Source: Flavobacteriales bacterium (lineage in GTDB: Bacteria; Bacteroidota; Bacteroidia; Flavobacteriales; Flavobacteriaceae). Taken from it: DNA of 64,000 nucleotides. Below the pieces are notes generated by a model. The model saw nothing but the letters and a program-made list of their open reading frames with translations, was not told where the DNA came from and ran no database searches. A program made the position numbers and the translations under genes. The stretch lies in the NCBI GenBank assembly GCA_004213995.1, contig SGZJ01000001.1, positions 1-64,000 of the forward strand, read 5' to 3'. Positions within the stretch are counted from its first letter, which is position 1; each line of letters starts with the position of its first letter. This document shows, one piece after another, positions 29,614 through 40,844 of the stretch.

Positions 29614-30561
29614 TTAGTTTTTTAGAAAATCAGTTACATGTTTTAAACTTTCTAATGCCTTTTCTTCCATTGGAACATGTCCTGTCTTTTGCATGACTAT
29701 CAATTTAGAATTAGAAATGTCACTTTTGAATTTATATGCATTTTCCACGGGTATCAGTTGGTCATTGTTACCCCAAATTATAAGTGTTGTTTGTTTGATT
29801 TTTTTTATATTTTCATATGTATTTTTCACATTTGTCAAAGATGTAGAAACCTTAAGTCTATCTACGATCGCTTCACGATTACCTTTTCTTAAAGTTAAAT
29901 CAAAGTACCTGTTTACAAGCAAATCTGAAACTTTTGATTTATCAAAATAAACATTTTCAATACTTGACCTTACAAGAAAACGGGGGGTAACATAAGTTAG
30001 AAACTTATTTAATATAGGAATCTTTGCTAATTTAAATGCTATTGGAACACTCTTAGAAATGACTGGGTACCCACCTGGATCTATTAAAATAAGTTTTTTT
30101 GCCATCACTGGTTCTTTTAGAGCAAATCTCCAAGCAATTTCTCCTCCAAGAGAGTTGCCAACTAATATACACTGTTTTATGTTTAAACTATCTAAAAACT
30201 CCTTCAAAAAAGTTGTATAATTGGATATAGAGTAATCTTTGTTTAAAAAAGGACCAGTTAACCCAAAAGCAGGTAGATCCATCCTAATTACACGCTTAGT
30301 TTTTTTTAAGTTATTGCTCCAAATATCATACGCATGTAAACTAGAGCCAGTACCATGAATTAGTATAATTGGAATTGAATCATTATACATACCTTCGTCT
30401 CTATAATGTACATTTATTCCGCTTATATTAATAAATGAAGAATATGAATTTGTATATTTTTCTTTTAGTTTGTTTAAAGGAATATCTTTTTGGCTAAAAA
30501 CAATAACCAAAGTTATTGTTAACAGCAAAGTACTTAAAAAAACAAATTTTAATATTTTCAT
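29614..30561 (-). CDS. Alpha/beta hydrolase
   Basis: LIHGTGSS, LVGNSLGGEIAW, GHVPMEE. Confidence 0.92.
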   Translation of the reverse strand: MKILKFVFLSTLLLTITLVIVFSQKDIPLNKLKEKYTNSYSSFINISGINVHYRDEGMYNDSIPIILIHGTGSSLHAYDIWSNNLKKTKRVIRMDLPAFGLTGPFLNKDYSISNYTTFLKEFLDSLNIKQCILVGNSLGGEIAWRFALKEPVMAKKLILIDPGGYPVISKSVPIAFKLAKIPILNKFLTYVTPRFLVRSSIENVYFDKSKVSDLLVNRYFDLTLRKGNREAIVDRLKVSTSLTNVKNTYENIKKIKQTTLIIWGNNDQLIPVENAYKFKSDISNSKLIVMQKTGHVPMEEKALESLKHVTDFLKN

Positions 30562-31805
30562 TAATTCTTATTTTTTGAAGCCGTTATTTCACAAACTTTA
30601 CAAATAACTTTTATAGCGCTAATCATACTTTTGACAGGAAGATATTCATATTTACCATGAAAATTATGGCCACCTGCAAATATATTTGGACAAGGAAGGC
30701 CCATGAAGCTTAGTTGAGAGCCATCTGTACCCCCTCTAATAGGTTTAATAATTGGTTTAATACCTAAAGATATCATTGCTTTTTCTGCTATGTCTACAAT
30801 ATGCATATGAGGTTCAATTTTTTCTTTCATATTGTAATATTGATCTGTAATTTTAATCTCAAATATTCTTTCTTTAAGTTTTTTATTTTCAGTTTCTACT
30901 AACTTAGTTAGAAATTTCTTTCTTTCTTTGAACTTCTTAAAATCGTGATCTCTAATGATATATTGTAATTCTGTTTCTTCTACTAGTCCCTTAATTGAAG
31001 TTAAGTGATAAAAACCATCATACCCTTCAGTTTTCTCTGGAGATTCATTTAAAGGTAGTTTATTTATAAATTCACTTGCATAATACATTGAATTGATAAG
31101 TTTTCCTTTAGCATAGCCAGGGTGAACAATTCTTCCTTTAATTTTTATTAAAGCCGATGCAGCATTAAAATTTTCATATTCTAATTCACCTATTTGACTT
31201 CCGTCCATTGTGTAAGCCCAATCTGCATCAAATTTTTTAACATCAAATTTATGAGCTCCCCTTCCAATTTCTTCATCAGGGGTAAATCCAATTTTTATAT
31301 CACCATGTTTAATTTCTGGATTATTAATCAAATATTCCATAGCTGAAATGATTTCACAAACTCCTGCTTTATCATCGGAAGCTAGTAAAGTGTTTCCGTC
31401 AGTAGTTATAATAGTCTGACCTTTGTATTGTTTTATTTCTTTGAAATATTCAGATGATAAAATGATATTCTTTTTTTTATTTAATACAATATCCCCGCCA
31501 TCGTAATTATTAATTATTTGTGGATTAATATTTGTTCCTGAAAAATCTGGAGACGTATCAAAATGTGATATAAAACCAATTGTCGGGCATTTTTTGTTCA
31601 TATTAGATGGAAGAGTTGCATATATATAGGCATTTTTGTCAATTGTAACATCACTTAGGCCTATGTCATTTAAATCTTGCACTAATTTATTTGCAATATT
31701 CCATTGTTTTTTTGTACTCGGAGTACTGTTCGAGCAAGGGTCGCTCTGAGAGTCAATTTTAACATAAGAGATAAAGCGATTTATTATTTTTTTTTCATCT
31801 AACAT
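30561..31805 (-). CDS. pepT: Peptidase T
   Basis: FISHFDTSPDFSGTN, TLLASDDKAGVCEI, GFTPDEEIGRGA. Confidence 0.95.
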   Translation of the reverse strand: MLDEKKIINRFISYVKIDSQSDPCSNSTPSTKKQWNIANKLVQDLNDIGLSDVTIDKNAYIYATLPSNMNKKCPTIGFISHFDTSPDFSGTNINPQIINNYDGGDIVLNKKKNIILSSEYFKEIKQYKGQTIITTDGNTLLASDDKAGVCEIISAMEYLINNPEIKHGDIKIGFTPDEEIGRGAHKFDVKKFDADWAYTMDGSQIGELEYENFNAASALIKIKGRIVHPGYAKGKLINSMYYASEFINKLPLNESPEKTEGYDGFYHLTSIKGLVEETELQYIIRDHDFKKFKERKKFLTKLVETENKKLKERIFEIKITDQYYNMKEKIEPHMHIVDIAEKAMISLGIKPIIKPIRGGTDGSQLSFMGLPCPNIFAGGHNFHGKYEYLPVKSMISAIKVICKVCEITASKNKN

Positions 31806-31891
31806 TTAATATCGTTTTTCTCAAAATTATGTATCTAAATAATAACTGGCAAGAACTATCTTGCATACTTTCTAGTTCATTGTTTTTATTT

Positions 31892-31899
31892 TACTTTTG
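31892..31899 (+). promoter_or_regulatory. -7 box TACTTTTG upstream of pyrD
   Basis: Exact TAnnTTTG match, 21 nt before ATG. Confidence 0.45.
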
Positions 31900-31919
31900 T
31901 ATATAATTAAAATATAATA

Positions 31920-32939
31920 ATGTATAAAAAAATTATTTTACCTGTTCTTTTTTTAATTGATCCTGAAAAAGTACATAATATTATATTTTCTTCAATTAAA
32001 ATTTTGTTCAAGTTTCCTTTAGTTAAATTTTTGGTAAGTAAATTTTATATAATTGATGATTCTAGACTTGAAAAATCATTATTTGGAATAAAATTTAAGA
32101 ACCCTGTAGGATTAGCTGCTGGATTTGATAAAAATGCTCAATTATACGAAGAGTTAACTAGTTTTGGTTTTGGTTTTATTGAAATAGGAACAGTTACTCC
32201 CAAACCTCAATCAGGTAATCCAAAGAAAAGACTTTTTAGGCTGGTTGAAGATTCTGCTATAATTAATAGAATGGGTTTTAATAATGTTGGAGTAGAAGAG
32301 GTAATCAAAAATTTAAAAAAAAATAAAAGTACATTAATAGGGGGTAATATTGGTAAAAATAAGATTACTCCCAACTATTTAGCTATCAATGATTATGTTA
32401 CTAGTTTTAATATGCTATTTGATTTTGTTGATTATTTTGTTGTAAACGTAAGTTCTCCCAACACTCCAAATTTAAGAGATTTACAGGAAAAAGAACCACT
32501 AACAAAATTAATTAATTCTTTAATTTCAATTAACCGTAATAAAAATAAACCTAAACCAATTTTACTTAAAATTGCACCGGACTTAAATAATAACCAATTA
32601 CTAGACATTATTTCTATTGTTAAGGATACTGGATTGGATGGAATAATTGCAACAAATACTACGATTAACCGAGATAATTTAAAATCATTAAATAAAAACG
32701 AACTTGGAGGACTGAGCGGTAAGCCATTAACGTCAAGATCTACTGAAGTAATTAAATTCATTTCAAAAAATAGCAATAAAACAATCCCAATTATTGGAGT
32801 TGGAGGCATTAATTCAGTTGCCGATGCTCTAGAAAAATTTGACGCAGGTGCAGATTTAATACAAATTTACACTGGATTTATTTATGAAGGACCTAACTTA
32901 ATTAGATCAATTAATAAAGCTTTGTTAAATAGAGTTTAA
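31920..32939 (+). CDS. pyrD: Quinone-dependent dihydroorotate dehydrogenase
   Basis: [53 protein letters not shown]. Confidence 0.96.
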   Translation: MYKKIILPVLFLIDPEKVHNIIFSSIKILFKFPLVKFLVSKFYIIDDSRLEKSLFGIKFKNPVGLAAGFDKNAQLYEELTSFGFGFIEIGTVTPKPQSGNPKKRLFRLVEDSAIINRMGFNNVGVEEVIKNLKKNKSTLIGGNIGKNKITPNYLAINDYVTSFNMLFDFVDYFVVNVSSPNTPNLRDLQEKEPLTKLINSLISINRNKNKPKPILLKIAPDLNNNQLLDIISIVKDTGLDGIIATNTTINRDNLKSLNKNELGGLSGKPLTSRSTEVIKFISKNSNKTIPIIGVGGINSVADALEKFDAGADLIQIYTGFIYEGPNLIRSINKALLNRV

Positions 32940-32941
32940 GC

Positions 32942-34687
32942 TTATTTTTTTATAAACTTGACTGTTTTTTTATGTATTCCAGATTTTATTTCTAAAAAGT
33001 ATATACCAGAGTAAATGTTTTTTAAGGAAATGTTTAAATAATTTGAATTATTTATTTTTTCTGAAATTAAACTACCTTTTATATCGTAAATTATGTATCC
33101 ATCAATAATTGATTCACTTTTTAAATTGATGTAATCATTAGCTGGGTTTGGATAAATCATAAAATTAACATCCAAAGTATTTGATAAGCTTAAATATTCA
33201 TTTTTTATTGACGTTGATTCTTCGAATCCAAAATCCCTTCCATATTTAATGGTAACATTATTTTCATCAAGCAACTCATAATATTCTGAGCCAAGATTCC
33301 AACTATCATTAGTTAATCCATCTCCAGCAGAGTCATACATTATAAATTCATAACAATCTAAAGCTACATCAAATTCATGTTCATACAAACCATTTGAATC
33401 ATAAGGTCCTCCAGAATACAAAATTGCTCCAGAACTATCCTTTAATTCCCATGTGTTTTCATTGATTCCATTTTTTACACTTACATTTAAATATATTTTA
33501 GATGTTTCATAAATGTTTGCACTGAAGCTAATATAATTAGGGAAAACTTTCGTTATGGTTTCACTTCCGTTTGAGATCTTTAAACTAACATCATAATTTC
33601 CTGGTGATTCATAAGTATGAGAAAAGTTTGATTCTGTGTAATCTATAACATCATCTCCATTTACATCCCATTCCCAAGTTACTGCGTTAGTGCTATTGTC
33701 GCTAAAGTTAACCACTAACTGTTCTCCACAATCTATCGCATTTTCTTCAGAATTAAAATCAACATTTAGTGAAGGACATGCATAATAGTTTTTGAATGCG
33801 TGATAGCCAGCATACATTCGAGCATATTGATCATCGCTTAGAGTGTTTGTACACACTTGTGGTGCATAAGACATAATGTTACTAGTGTCGGGATCAAATA
33901 AATTTCCCTGAGCATCTGTTGGTGGTGTTCCAGAAACACTGTATAAACAATTAACATTATTAACATTACTATATCCTAACTCAGGATCTGCAGGAGTATC
34001 ACATAATAAATCTCCAGCCACACTACAATTGGTACCATTAACTAATTCATCCGTAAGACTTCCGTTTTGTGGTCCATGCGTATGGATTAAATTTAAATGA
34101 TGACCAAATTCATGTGTTAATGTAGTTCCATCTGTTGATGTTGTACAATCATTATCCATTACAATTGCATCATAGTATTGATTAGAATTTCCAGGTAAGT
34201 AGGTGTAACCACATGCGCCGCCAGCACCAAATGAAATATCATTAACAAAATAAATATTTAAAATGTCAGATTGATGGTTTGAGAAAAGTAAATCTTGTTG
34301 AGTATCTGAATCAAAATCATAAAGTGAGGAGCTGTTAATATAGTTTACATCATCGCAAACAAAAAACTCTACAAAAGAATTTTGAAAATAAGCATTGACC
34401 TCATCAAGTTCTGATAAAACATCATTTATATCAATACCACCACTTCCATCGTCATTAGTTATTATATGAATTTTTACTGGAACACTGCTCAAAGCTGTCG
34501 ATGTTTTACTTTCTTTTAGAAGAAAATATTCATTCTCATAATAACGTATTAAATCCATATTTTCAATTATAAATTGCATGTCTTTATCAGAAGTTTGAGT
34601 CGCGCAATTTTCCATATTTTGAGAATAGCCATTTATTATTGTAAGAAAATAAAATAATGTAATAAATATTGAGTAGGAAAATTTCAT
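32942..34687 (-). CDS. Secreted M43-like metalloprotease with PKD domain and T9SS type A sorting domain
   Basis: LTHEFGHHLNLIHTHG; PKD-like DNSTNAVTWEWDVNGDD; C-terminal YPNPANDYINLKS...GIYFLEIKSGIHKKTVKFIKK. Confidence 0.93.
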   Translation of the reverse strand: MKFSYSIFITLFYFLTIINGYSQNMENCATQTSDKDMQFIIENMDLIRYYENEYFLLKESKTSTALSSVPVKIHIITNDDGSGGIDINDVLSELDEVNAYFQNSFVEFFVCDDVNYINSSSLYDFDSDTQQDLLFSNHQSDILNIYFVNDISFGAGGACGYTYLPGNSNQYYDAIVMDNDCTTSTDGTTLTHEFGHHLNLIHTHGPQNGSLTDELVNGTNCSVAGDLLCDTPADPELGYSNVNNVNCLYSVSGTPPTDAQGNLFDPDTSNIMSYAPQVCTNTLSDDQYARMYAGYHAFKNYYACPSLNVDFNSEENAIDCGEQLVVNFSDNSTNAVTWEWDVNGDDVIDYTESNFSHTYESPGNYDVSLKISNGSETITKVFPNYISFSANIYETSKIYLNVSVKNGINENTWELKDSSGAILYSGGPYDSNGLYEHEFDVALDCYEFIMYDSAGDGLTNDSWNLGSEYYELLDENNVTIKYGRDFGFEESTSIKNEYLSLSNTLDVNFMIYPNPANDYINLKSESIIDGYIIYDIKGSLISEKINNSNYLNISLKNIYSGIYFLEIKSGIHKKTVKFIKK

Positions 34688-34758
34688 AGTTGGGAGTATT
34701 AATTTGTAAAGATAGTGAATATAAAAAAAGCTTATTTTTACTTAAAATATAAATTAAA

Positions 34759-35382
34759 TTGGAAGTTATTTTTTCTTTTACGATTGCAAGTTTTTTTATG
34801 GCATTATCACCAGGACCTGACAATATATTTGTTTTGTCTAACACCTTATATAATGGAAAGAAGGCTGGTATATTTACCGTTTTGGGATTGGGCACAGGTT
34901 GTTTATTTCACACAACCTTAGTCGCTTTTGGAGTATCTGAGTTTATAAGCTTTGATGATAATATTTTTTATATAATAAAATTACTTGGTTCTGCTTATAT
35001 GTTTTTTTTAGCATTAAAAGTGTATAATTCATCTATTTCTTTTAACGTCAAAAAAATAAAAAAAATAAAAAAATCAAATATTAATAATTTTTACACGGGT
35101 GTCCTTATGAACGTCTTAAATCCTAAAGTATATTTTTTCTTTTTTTCCTTTTTTCCAGCTTTTTTATTTTTAGAACCTACTGATTTAAGCTTTGTGTATC
35201 AATTTTATATTTTAGGCGGATTGTTTATAACTACTACTTTAATTGTTTTTTTATCAATAGTAGTTTTTTCCTCTGCATTTGCAAAATACCTAGTTGATTT
35301 TAAAACATTTCACATATTTATGAAATGGATTCAAATTTTGATTTTTACATCTATAGGATGTATAATACTTTTTTCAGTTTAA
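34759..35382 (+). CDS. LysE family translocator
   Basis: ALSPGPDNIFVLSNTLYNGKKAG; multi-TM. Confidence 0.92.
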   Translation: MEVIFSFTIASFFMALSPGPDNIFVLSNTLYNGKKAGIFTVLGLGTGCLFHTTLVAFGVSEFISFDDNIFYIIKLLGSAYMFFLALKVYNSSISFNVKKIKKIKKSNINNFYTGVLMNVLNPKVYFFFFSFFPAFLFLEPTDLSFVYQFYILGGLFITTTLIVFLSIVVFSSAFAKYLVDFKTFHIFMKWIQILIFTSIGCIILFSV

Positions 35383-35417
35383 TCCATTTTTAAATAAAAT
35401 TGCTTTATTTTTATTTA

Positions 35418-36284
35418 ATGATAGATAAAGTCAAAATCATCGAATGCCCAAGAGATGCTATGCAAAGCATAAAGACTTTTATTCCAACTAATACAAAGTT
35501 GAGTTATTTACAAAGTGTTGTTGATGTTGGTTTTGATGTTGTAGATATTGGAAGTTTTGTTTCTCCTAAAGCTATTCCTCAACTTTCTGATACATCAATT
35601 ATAATTGATTCAATTGATTTATCCAATTCAAATTCTGAACTTCTAGTTATTGTTGCAAATAAATTGGGGGCAATAAATGCTTCTAAATTTGATAAAATTG
35701 GTTACTTAGGTTATCCTTTTTCAATTTCTGAAAATTTTCAAATGAGAAATACAAACAAAACTATCAAGGATTCCGAGAAAGAATTAGCAGAAATCATTTC
35801 TATAGCAGAAAAAGTAAATAAAAAAGTAGTGGTATACTTGTCAATGTGTTTTGGAAACCCTTATGGAGACCCATGGAATTTAGATATTGTTAATCACTGG
35901 GTCTATAAATTGAGTAAAATGGGTGTTAAGATTATATCCTTAAGTGATACTATTGGAACATCTAATCCAGAATCCATAAAATCTATTTTTTATTCTGTAT
36001 TAAAAAATCATATTGATATAGAATTTGGAGCTCACCTCCACTCTGACCCTAGTACTTGGTATAATAAAATACACAGTGCTTTCGAAGCAGGTTGTAGAAG
36101 ATTTGATGGTGCTATTAAAGGTTTTGGAGGCTGTCCTATGGCAAGTAATAAATTAGTTGGTAATATGCCTACAGAGAAAATATTATCATATTTGAATAGT
36201 AAAAAGATACATAACAATGTCAGTTCATTGCGTTTTGAGAGTTGTTACAATCAGTCTTTAGAAGTTTTTAATAAATTTCATTAG
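35418..36284 (+). CDS. Hydroxymethylglutaryl-CoA lyase family protein
   Basis: IIECPRDAMQSI, DIGSFVSPKAIPQLSD, LSDTIGTSNP, GAHLHS, GFGGCPMA. Confidence 0.92.
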   Translation: MIDKVKIIECPRDAMQSIKTFIPTNTKLSYLQSVVDVGFDVVDIGSFVSPKAIPQLSDTSIIIDSIDLSNSNSELLVIVANKLGAINASKFDKIGYLGYPFSISENFQMRNTNKTIKDSEKELAEIISIAEKVNKKVVVYLSMCFGNPYGDPWNLDIVNHWVYKLSKMGVKIISLSDTIGTSNPESIKSIFYSVLKNHIDIEFGAHLHSDPSTWYNKIHSAFEAGCRRFDGAIKGFGGCPMASNKLVGNMPTEKILSYLNSKKIHNNVSSLRFESCYNQSLEVFNKFH

Positions 36285-36657
36285 TTATGTCACAACTTTC
36301 ATTTTCTCCAAACCATTTATACCTGTTTTTAGCGATATAATCATAAACTTTATCTCTAATTCGCTTTGGTATAATAAATAGTATATTAAAAATTACAAAT
36401 AATGGATTGAGTTTGATAGCTATAGAAATAGCTGCATCTGATTTTATTAAGAATTTTTCTTCAGAAATAAATAAAACTATAGTTTCAGTGGTCATAGAAT
36501 TTAAATTATTCTTTGATATGATATTTTTACCATCTTCACTGTTGTTAGAAATAAATGTAAATGATTTATTTTTATCAAATTTCATAACTTTTTTTACAGT
36601 TTTTGAACATAAGTTGCATTTACTGTCAAATAATATAGTGTTTTTTAACTGCTTCAT
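36268..36657 (-). CDS. DCC-family (DUF393) thiol-disulfide oxidoreductase-like protein
   Basis: TILFDSKCNLCSKTVKKVMKFDKNKSFTFI; start placed at ATG 36657. Confidence 0.88.
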   Translation of the reverse strand: MKQLKNTILFDSKCNLCSKTVKKVMKFDKNKSFTFISNNSEDGKNIISKNNLNSMTTETIVLFISEEKFLIKSDAAISIAIKLNPLFVIFNILFIIPKRIRDKVYDYIAKNRYKWFGENESCDITNEIY

Positions 36658-36663
36658 TTTATG

Positions 36664-36671
36664 CAAAGATA
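36664..36671 (-). promoter_or_regulatory. -7 box TATCTTTG for the DCC-family gene
   Basis: Exact TAnnTTTG match, 6 nt before ATG. Confidence 0.5.
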
Positions 36672-36818
36672 CATAATTAACTCTTTTTTTTAATATTATT
36701 TAAAATAATTCTAAATAATATTGTGTATTTAATTTGTGATCTATATTTCAATTAAACTTCTTTTTATTGGATTATTTTTGATGATATTTTAATCATCTGA
36801 AAAGTTAATATTTAATCG

Positions 36819-36826
36819 TATATTTG
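36819..36826 (+). promoter_or_regulatory. -7 box TATATTTG for guaB
   Basis: Exact TAnnTTTG match, 23 nt before ATG. Confidence 0.5.
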
Positions 36827-36849
36827 CATGCAATTACAATCTAATTGCA

Positions 36850-38322
36850 ATGAAATCACACCAAAAAAAAATTATTGGAGAAGGCTTAACATATGATGAT
36901 GTTTTGCTTGTTCCAAACTTTTCTAAAATTCTCCCAAGAGAAGTATCAATTAAAACAAAATTTTCAAAAAATATTTCTATTAACATTCCAATAATTTCTG
37001 CGGCCATGGATACTGTTACAGAAAGTAGAATGGCTATAGCTATTGCTCAAGAGGGTGGTATAGGAGTTTTGCATAAAAATATGACTATCGAAGCTCAGGC
37101 AGATAAAGTTAAACGTGTGAAAAGAGCAGAAAGTGGTATGATAATAGATCCTGTTACACTCCCTTTAGATTCAACTGTTTCTGATGCCAAATCTTACATG
37201 AAAGAGTATAGTATTGGAGGAATACCTATTGTAGATAATGATAAAAAGTTAATCGGAATTGTTACAAATAGAGATTTAAGATTTGAAAAAGATAATAGTA
37301 GACCAATTTCTGAAGTAATGACTAGCGATAACTTAGTAACCGTTTCTAAAGGTACTTCCCTAGTTGAGGCAGAAGTTATTTTACAAAATCATAAAATTGA
37401 AAAACTTCCAGTTGTAAATAAAAATAATAAATTAGTTGGTTTAATTACATTTAGAGATATAACAAAACTTACCTTAAAACCTAATTCAAATAAAGATGTA
37501 TATGGAAGATTAAGAGTTGCTGCAGCGATTGGGGTGACTTCAGATGCGTTAAAAAGGGCAGAGGCTCTAGTGAAGTCTGAGGTAGATGCAATAATTATTG
37601 ATACCGCTCATGGACATACTAAGGGTGTTGTAGATGTATTAAAAAAAATCAAAAATAACTTTCCAAATTTAGATATTATAGTTGGTAATATAGCTACTGC
37701 AGAAGCAGCTAAGTATTTAGTTAAAGCAGGAGCAGATGCTGTAAAAGTTGGTATAGGTCCAGGATCTATTTGTACAACTAGAGTTGTGGCAGGTGTAGGT
37801 TTTCCTCAATTATCTGCTATTATAGAAGTTTCTTCTGCCTTAAAAGGTTCAGGTATTCCTGTAATCGCAGATGGAGGAATAAAATATACAGGTGACATTT
37901 CAAAAGCAATTGCTGCCGGAGCAGATTGTGTAATGTTAGGGTCGTTAATTGCAGGTACTGAAGAATCACCAGGTGAAACAATTATTTATGAAGGCAGAAA
38001 GTTTAAAACTTACAGAGGAATGGGATCAGTAGAAGCTATGAAACAAGGAAGTAAGGATAGGTATTTTCAAGATGTTGAAGATGATTTGAAAAAATTAGTA
38101 CCTGAAGGAATTGTTGGAAGGGTCCCTTTTAAAGGAAAGCTTAATGAAAGTATTCATCAATTTATCGGAGGTTTAAGAGCGGGTATGGGATATTGTGGTT
38201 CTAAGGATATCGAAACTTTTCAAAATACATCAAAGTTTATAAGAATTACTTCATCTGGTATTGTTGAAAGTCATCCCCACGGAGTCAGCATAACCAAGGA
38301 AGCTCCAAATTATTCTAGATAA
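36850..38322 (+). CDS. guaB: Inosine-5'-monophosphate dehydrogenase
   Basis: [13 protein letters not shown] domains, [19 protein letters not shown]. Confidence 0.98.
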   Translation: MKSHQKKIIGEGLTYDDVLLVPNFSKILPREVSIKTKFSKNISINIPIISAAMDTVTESRMAIAIAQEGGIGVLHKNMTIEAQADKVKRVKRAESGMIIDPVTLPLDSTVSDAKSYMKEYSIGGIPIVDNDKKLIGIVTNRDLRFEKDNSRPISEVMTSDNLVTVSKGTSLVEAEVILQNHKIEKLPVVNKNNKLVGLITFRDITKLTLKPNSNKDVYGRLRVAAAIGVTSDALKRAEALVKSEVDAIIIDTAHGHTKGVVDVLKKIKNNFPNLDIIVGNIATAEAAKYLVKAGADAVKVGIGPGSICTTRVVAGVGFPQLSAIIEVSSALKGSGIPVIADGGIKYTGDISKAIAAGADCVMLGSLIAGTEESPGETIIYEGRKFKTYRGMGSVEAMKQGSKDRYFQDVEDDLKKLVPEGIVGRVPFKGKLNESIHQFIGGLRAGMGYCGSKDIETFQNTSKFIRITSSGIVESHPHGVSITKEAPNYSR

Positions 38323-38350
38323 TTTCTGTTTTTATTAATTTTAGCTAATT

Positions 38351-39997
38351 ATGAAAAACATCTTTTTATTTTATTTTATTTTTCCATTATTATTTTTTGC
38401 CCAAAATAATGGAAAAGATATTTTATTTTCTATTGATAATAATCACGTGACAAGTGAAGAATTTTTAAAAGTATATAATAAAAATCTTGATTTAATTACT
38501 GATATATCTCAAAAAAATATAGACAATTACTTGCAACTTTATATTGATTATAAGTTGAAGGTTTTAGAGGCTTATGATAAGAAATATGACAAAAAGGAGA
38601 GTTATATCTCTGAATTAAATAAGTATTCGGCTCAATTAGCATCTAATTATTTGTTTGATAAAATATCTCAAGATTCTTTACTTAATGAAGCTTACGAAAG
38701 AACAAAAAAAGAAATTAATGCTAGTCATATTTTAATTAGAATTGATCAAGAAAGTATTGACACTTTAGATATCTACAATAGACTTTTGTCATACCGAAGT
38801 GAGTTTAAAAATAATAAATTAGAATATTTAACAAAGAAATATCATGACGGTGAAAATGTTTTCGTTGAGGATCTTGGTTATTTTTCAGCATTTAAAATGG
38901 TTTATTCTTTTGAAACAAAGGCCTATGAAACTAATATTAATGAGGTTTCTATGCCTTTTAGAACCAGATTTGGTTTTCATATTGTAAAAGTTAATGACAT
39001 AAGAAATTCTTTAGGTGAAGTCTCCGTAGGTCACATAATGTTATATAAAAATAATAAAGAATCTGAATTAACAATAAACTCTATTTATGATTCTATTATT
39101 AATGGATCTAATTTTGAATCTCTTGCTAAAAACTATTCAAATGACAAAAAAACATCTAGTTTGGGTGGGAAATTAAAGCCGTTTACAAGTGGTCAATTAA
39201 ATTCATTACCATTTGAAAAAGCAGCATTTGAACTCGAAGATATTGGTCAAATTTCTAAACCTATTCAAACCAAATTTGGATGGCACATATTGAAACTTTA
39301 TGCTAAATCAGAATTAAAGTCTTTTAAGGAATTGAAACCATCTTTATTAAAAAAAATTAGAAATAATTCAAGATCATCTGTTATCTCTAATTCTTTTTAT
39401 AAAAAATTGTTAAAAAAATACTCTGTTAGTTATAATAATAATTTGACTTATTTTTTAAATGAATTAAAAGACGCCGATAATAACAAACCCTGGACAATTC
39501 CAAATAATATAGAAAAGGATAAGGTATTAATTAGTTTTAATAATGTTAAGCTTAATTATTTAGATTTTGCTAATTACATTGTTAATAATGCATTAAATAA
39601 TCAATTAACATATAAACCAATTGAAAATCTATATAAAGACTTTGTTAATAAGTCATTAATGGATTATTATAAGAATAATTTATACACAGAAAATGATAAG
39701 TACAGGTTCATATATAATGAATACAGAGATGGGTTGTTATTATTTGATCTAATGGAAAATGAGGTTTGGAATAGAGTAAAAGAAGATACTTTAGCTTTAA
39801 AGAAATATTACAACAATAATAAATCACTTTTTATGAATATTGACAAATCAATAAAACCATATGATGAGGTTTCAGGTGAGGTTATATCAAATTATCAAGT
39901 ATTATTTGAAAAAAAATGGATTAATTCCTTAAGAAAAAAAAGAACTATTTTTATTGATAAAAAAGTTTTAAAAAAAATAAAAAAAAATATAAAATAA
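38351..39997 (+). CDS. Periplasmic parvulin-type peptidylprolyl isomerase (two rotamase-like domains)
   Basis: Signal peptide; NASHILIRID..., VSVGHIMLYKN...LGGKLKPFTSGQLNSLPFEKAAFEL...TKFGWHILKL. Confidence 0.9.
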   Translation: MKNIFLFYFIFPLLFFAQNNGKDILFSIDNNHVTSEEFLKVYNKNLDLITDISQKNIDNYLQLYIDYKLKVLEAYDKKYDKKESYISELNKYSAQLASNYLFDKISQDSLLNEAYERTKKEINASHILIRIDQESIDTLDIYNRLLSYRSEFKNNKLEYLTKKYHDGENVFVEDLGYFSAFKMVYSFETKAYETNINEVSMPFRTRFGFHIVKVNDIRNSLGEVSVGHIMLYKNNKESELTINSIYDSIINGSNFESLAKNYSNDKKTSSLGGKLKPFTSGQLNSLPFEKAAFELEDIGQISKPIQTKFGWHILKLYAKSELKSFKELKPSLLKKIRNNSRSSVISNSFYKKLLKKYSVSYNNNLTYFLNELKDADNNKPWTIPNNIEKDKVLISFNNVKLNYLDFANYIVNNALNNQLTYKPIENLYKDFVNKSLMDYYKNNLYTENDKYRFIYNEYRDGLLLFDLMENEVWNRVKEDTLALKKYYNNNKSLFMNIDKSIKPYDEVSGEVISNYQVLFEKKWINSLRKKRTIFIDKKVLKKIKKNIK

Positions 39998-40000
39998 ATA

Positions 40001-40834
40001 ATGCGCTACATAATATTATTTTTCTTGTTTTTTTCTTGTAATAATTATTTTAAAAATCAATCAAATTCAGATTTAGCTAGGGTAGATGAAGAGTATTTGA
40101 CAAAAAATGAAATAGAAAGTATATTTGAAAATAGCACAAACTTTGCAGATAGTACAATGGTTTTAAATAATTATATAAATAATTGGGCTGCAAATAAATT
40201 ATTAATTCAACGTGCTTTACTAAACCTTCCTCAAGAGAACCAAGATAGAATTCAAGATTTAGTAGATGATTACAAAACAGATATATTAATTAATACATAT
40301 ATCGATGCTATGGTTAATGAAAATATGAATTTAGAAGTCACACAATTTGAGTTAGACAGTTTATATGATAATTATAAAGAAACTTTCAAACTTACTGAAG
40401 AACTTTTTAAAATTAGATTTATATATATATCTAATCTAAATCCTGATATTTCACTTTTCAAAAAAAAATTACGAAGATTTAACATAGACGATGCCAGATA
40501 CCTAGATTCACTTTCTTTTCAATTCAATAGATTCTCTTTAAATGATACTATTTGGAAAAATAAAAATGAAGTTTTTTATCAGCTACCTAATTTAAAAAAG
40601 GTGAATAAGTATATGTTAAAAAAATCTAATTTTATTGAAATCAAAGACTCATTAGGTTTATATTTGATTAATATAAAAGATATGCTAAAAGTTAATCAAT
40701 ATGCCCCTCTAGATTATGTTTCAGAGACTTTAAAGAGGATGATAATTAATAAAAGAAAATCAGTTTTTATAGATCAACTAAGAAAAGATATAACCAAAGA
40801 TGCAATTAAAAATAAAAGTTTTGAAATTTACTAA
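40001..40834 (+). CDS. Lipoprotein, SurA-N-like; no recognisable parvulin domain
   Basis: Lipobox-like FLFFSCNN; located between two parvulin genes; no rotamase motif in translation. Confidence 0.7.
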   Translation: MRYIILFFLFFSCNNYFKNQSNSDLARVDEEYLTKNEIESIFENSTNFADSTMVLNNYINNWAANKLLIQRALLNLPQENQDRIQDLVDDYKTDILINTYIDAMVNENMNLEVTQFELDSLYDNYKETFKLTEELFKIRFIYISNLNPDISLFKKKLRRFNIDDARYLDSLSFQFNRFSLNDTIWKNKNEVFYQLPNLKKVNKYMLKKSNFIEIKDSLGLYLINIKDMLKVNQYAPLDYVSETLKRMIINKRKSVFIDQLRKDITKDAIKNKSFEIY

Positions 40835-40844
40835 ATATTTATTC

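Noticed and set aside
35045-35080. Runs of A (aaaaaaataaaaaaaataaaaaaa) in the LysE-family gene as a possible phase-variable slippage tract
   Set aside because: Interrupted homopolymers encoding a Lys/Ile-rich cytosolic loop; common in this AT-rich genome and no evidence of frame switching
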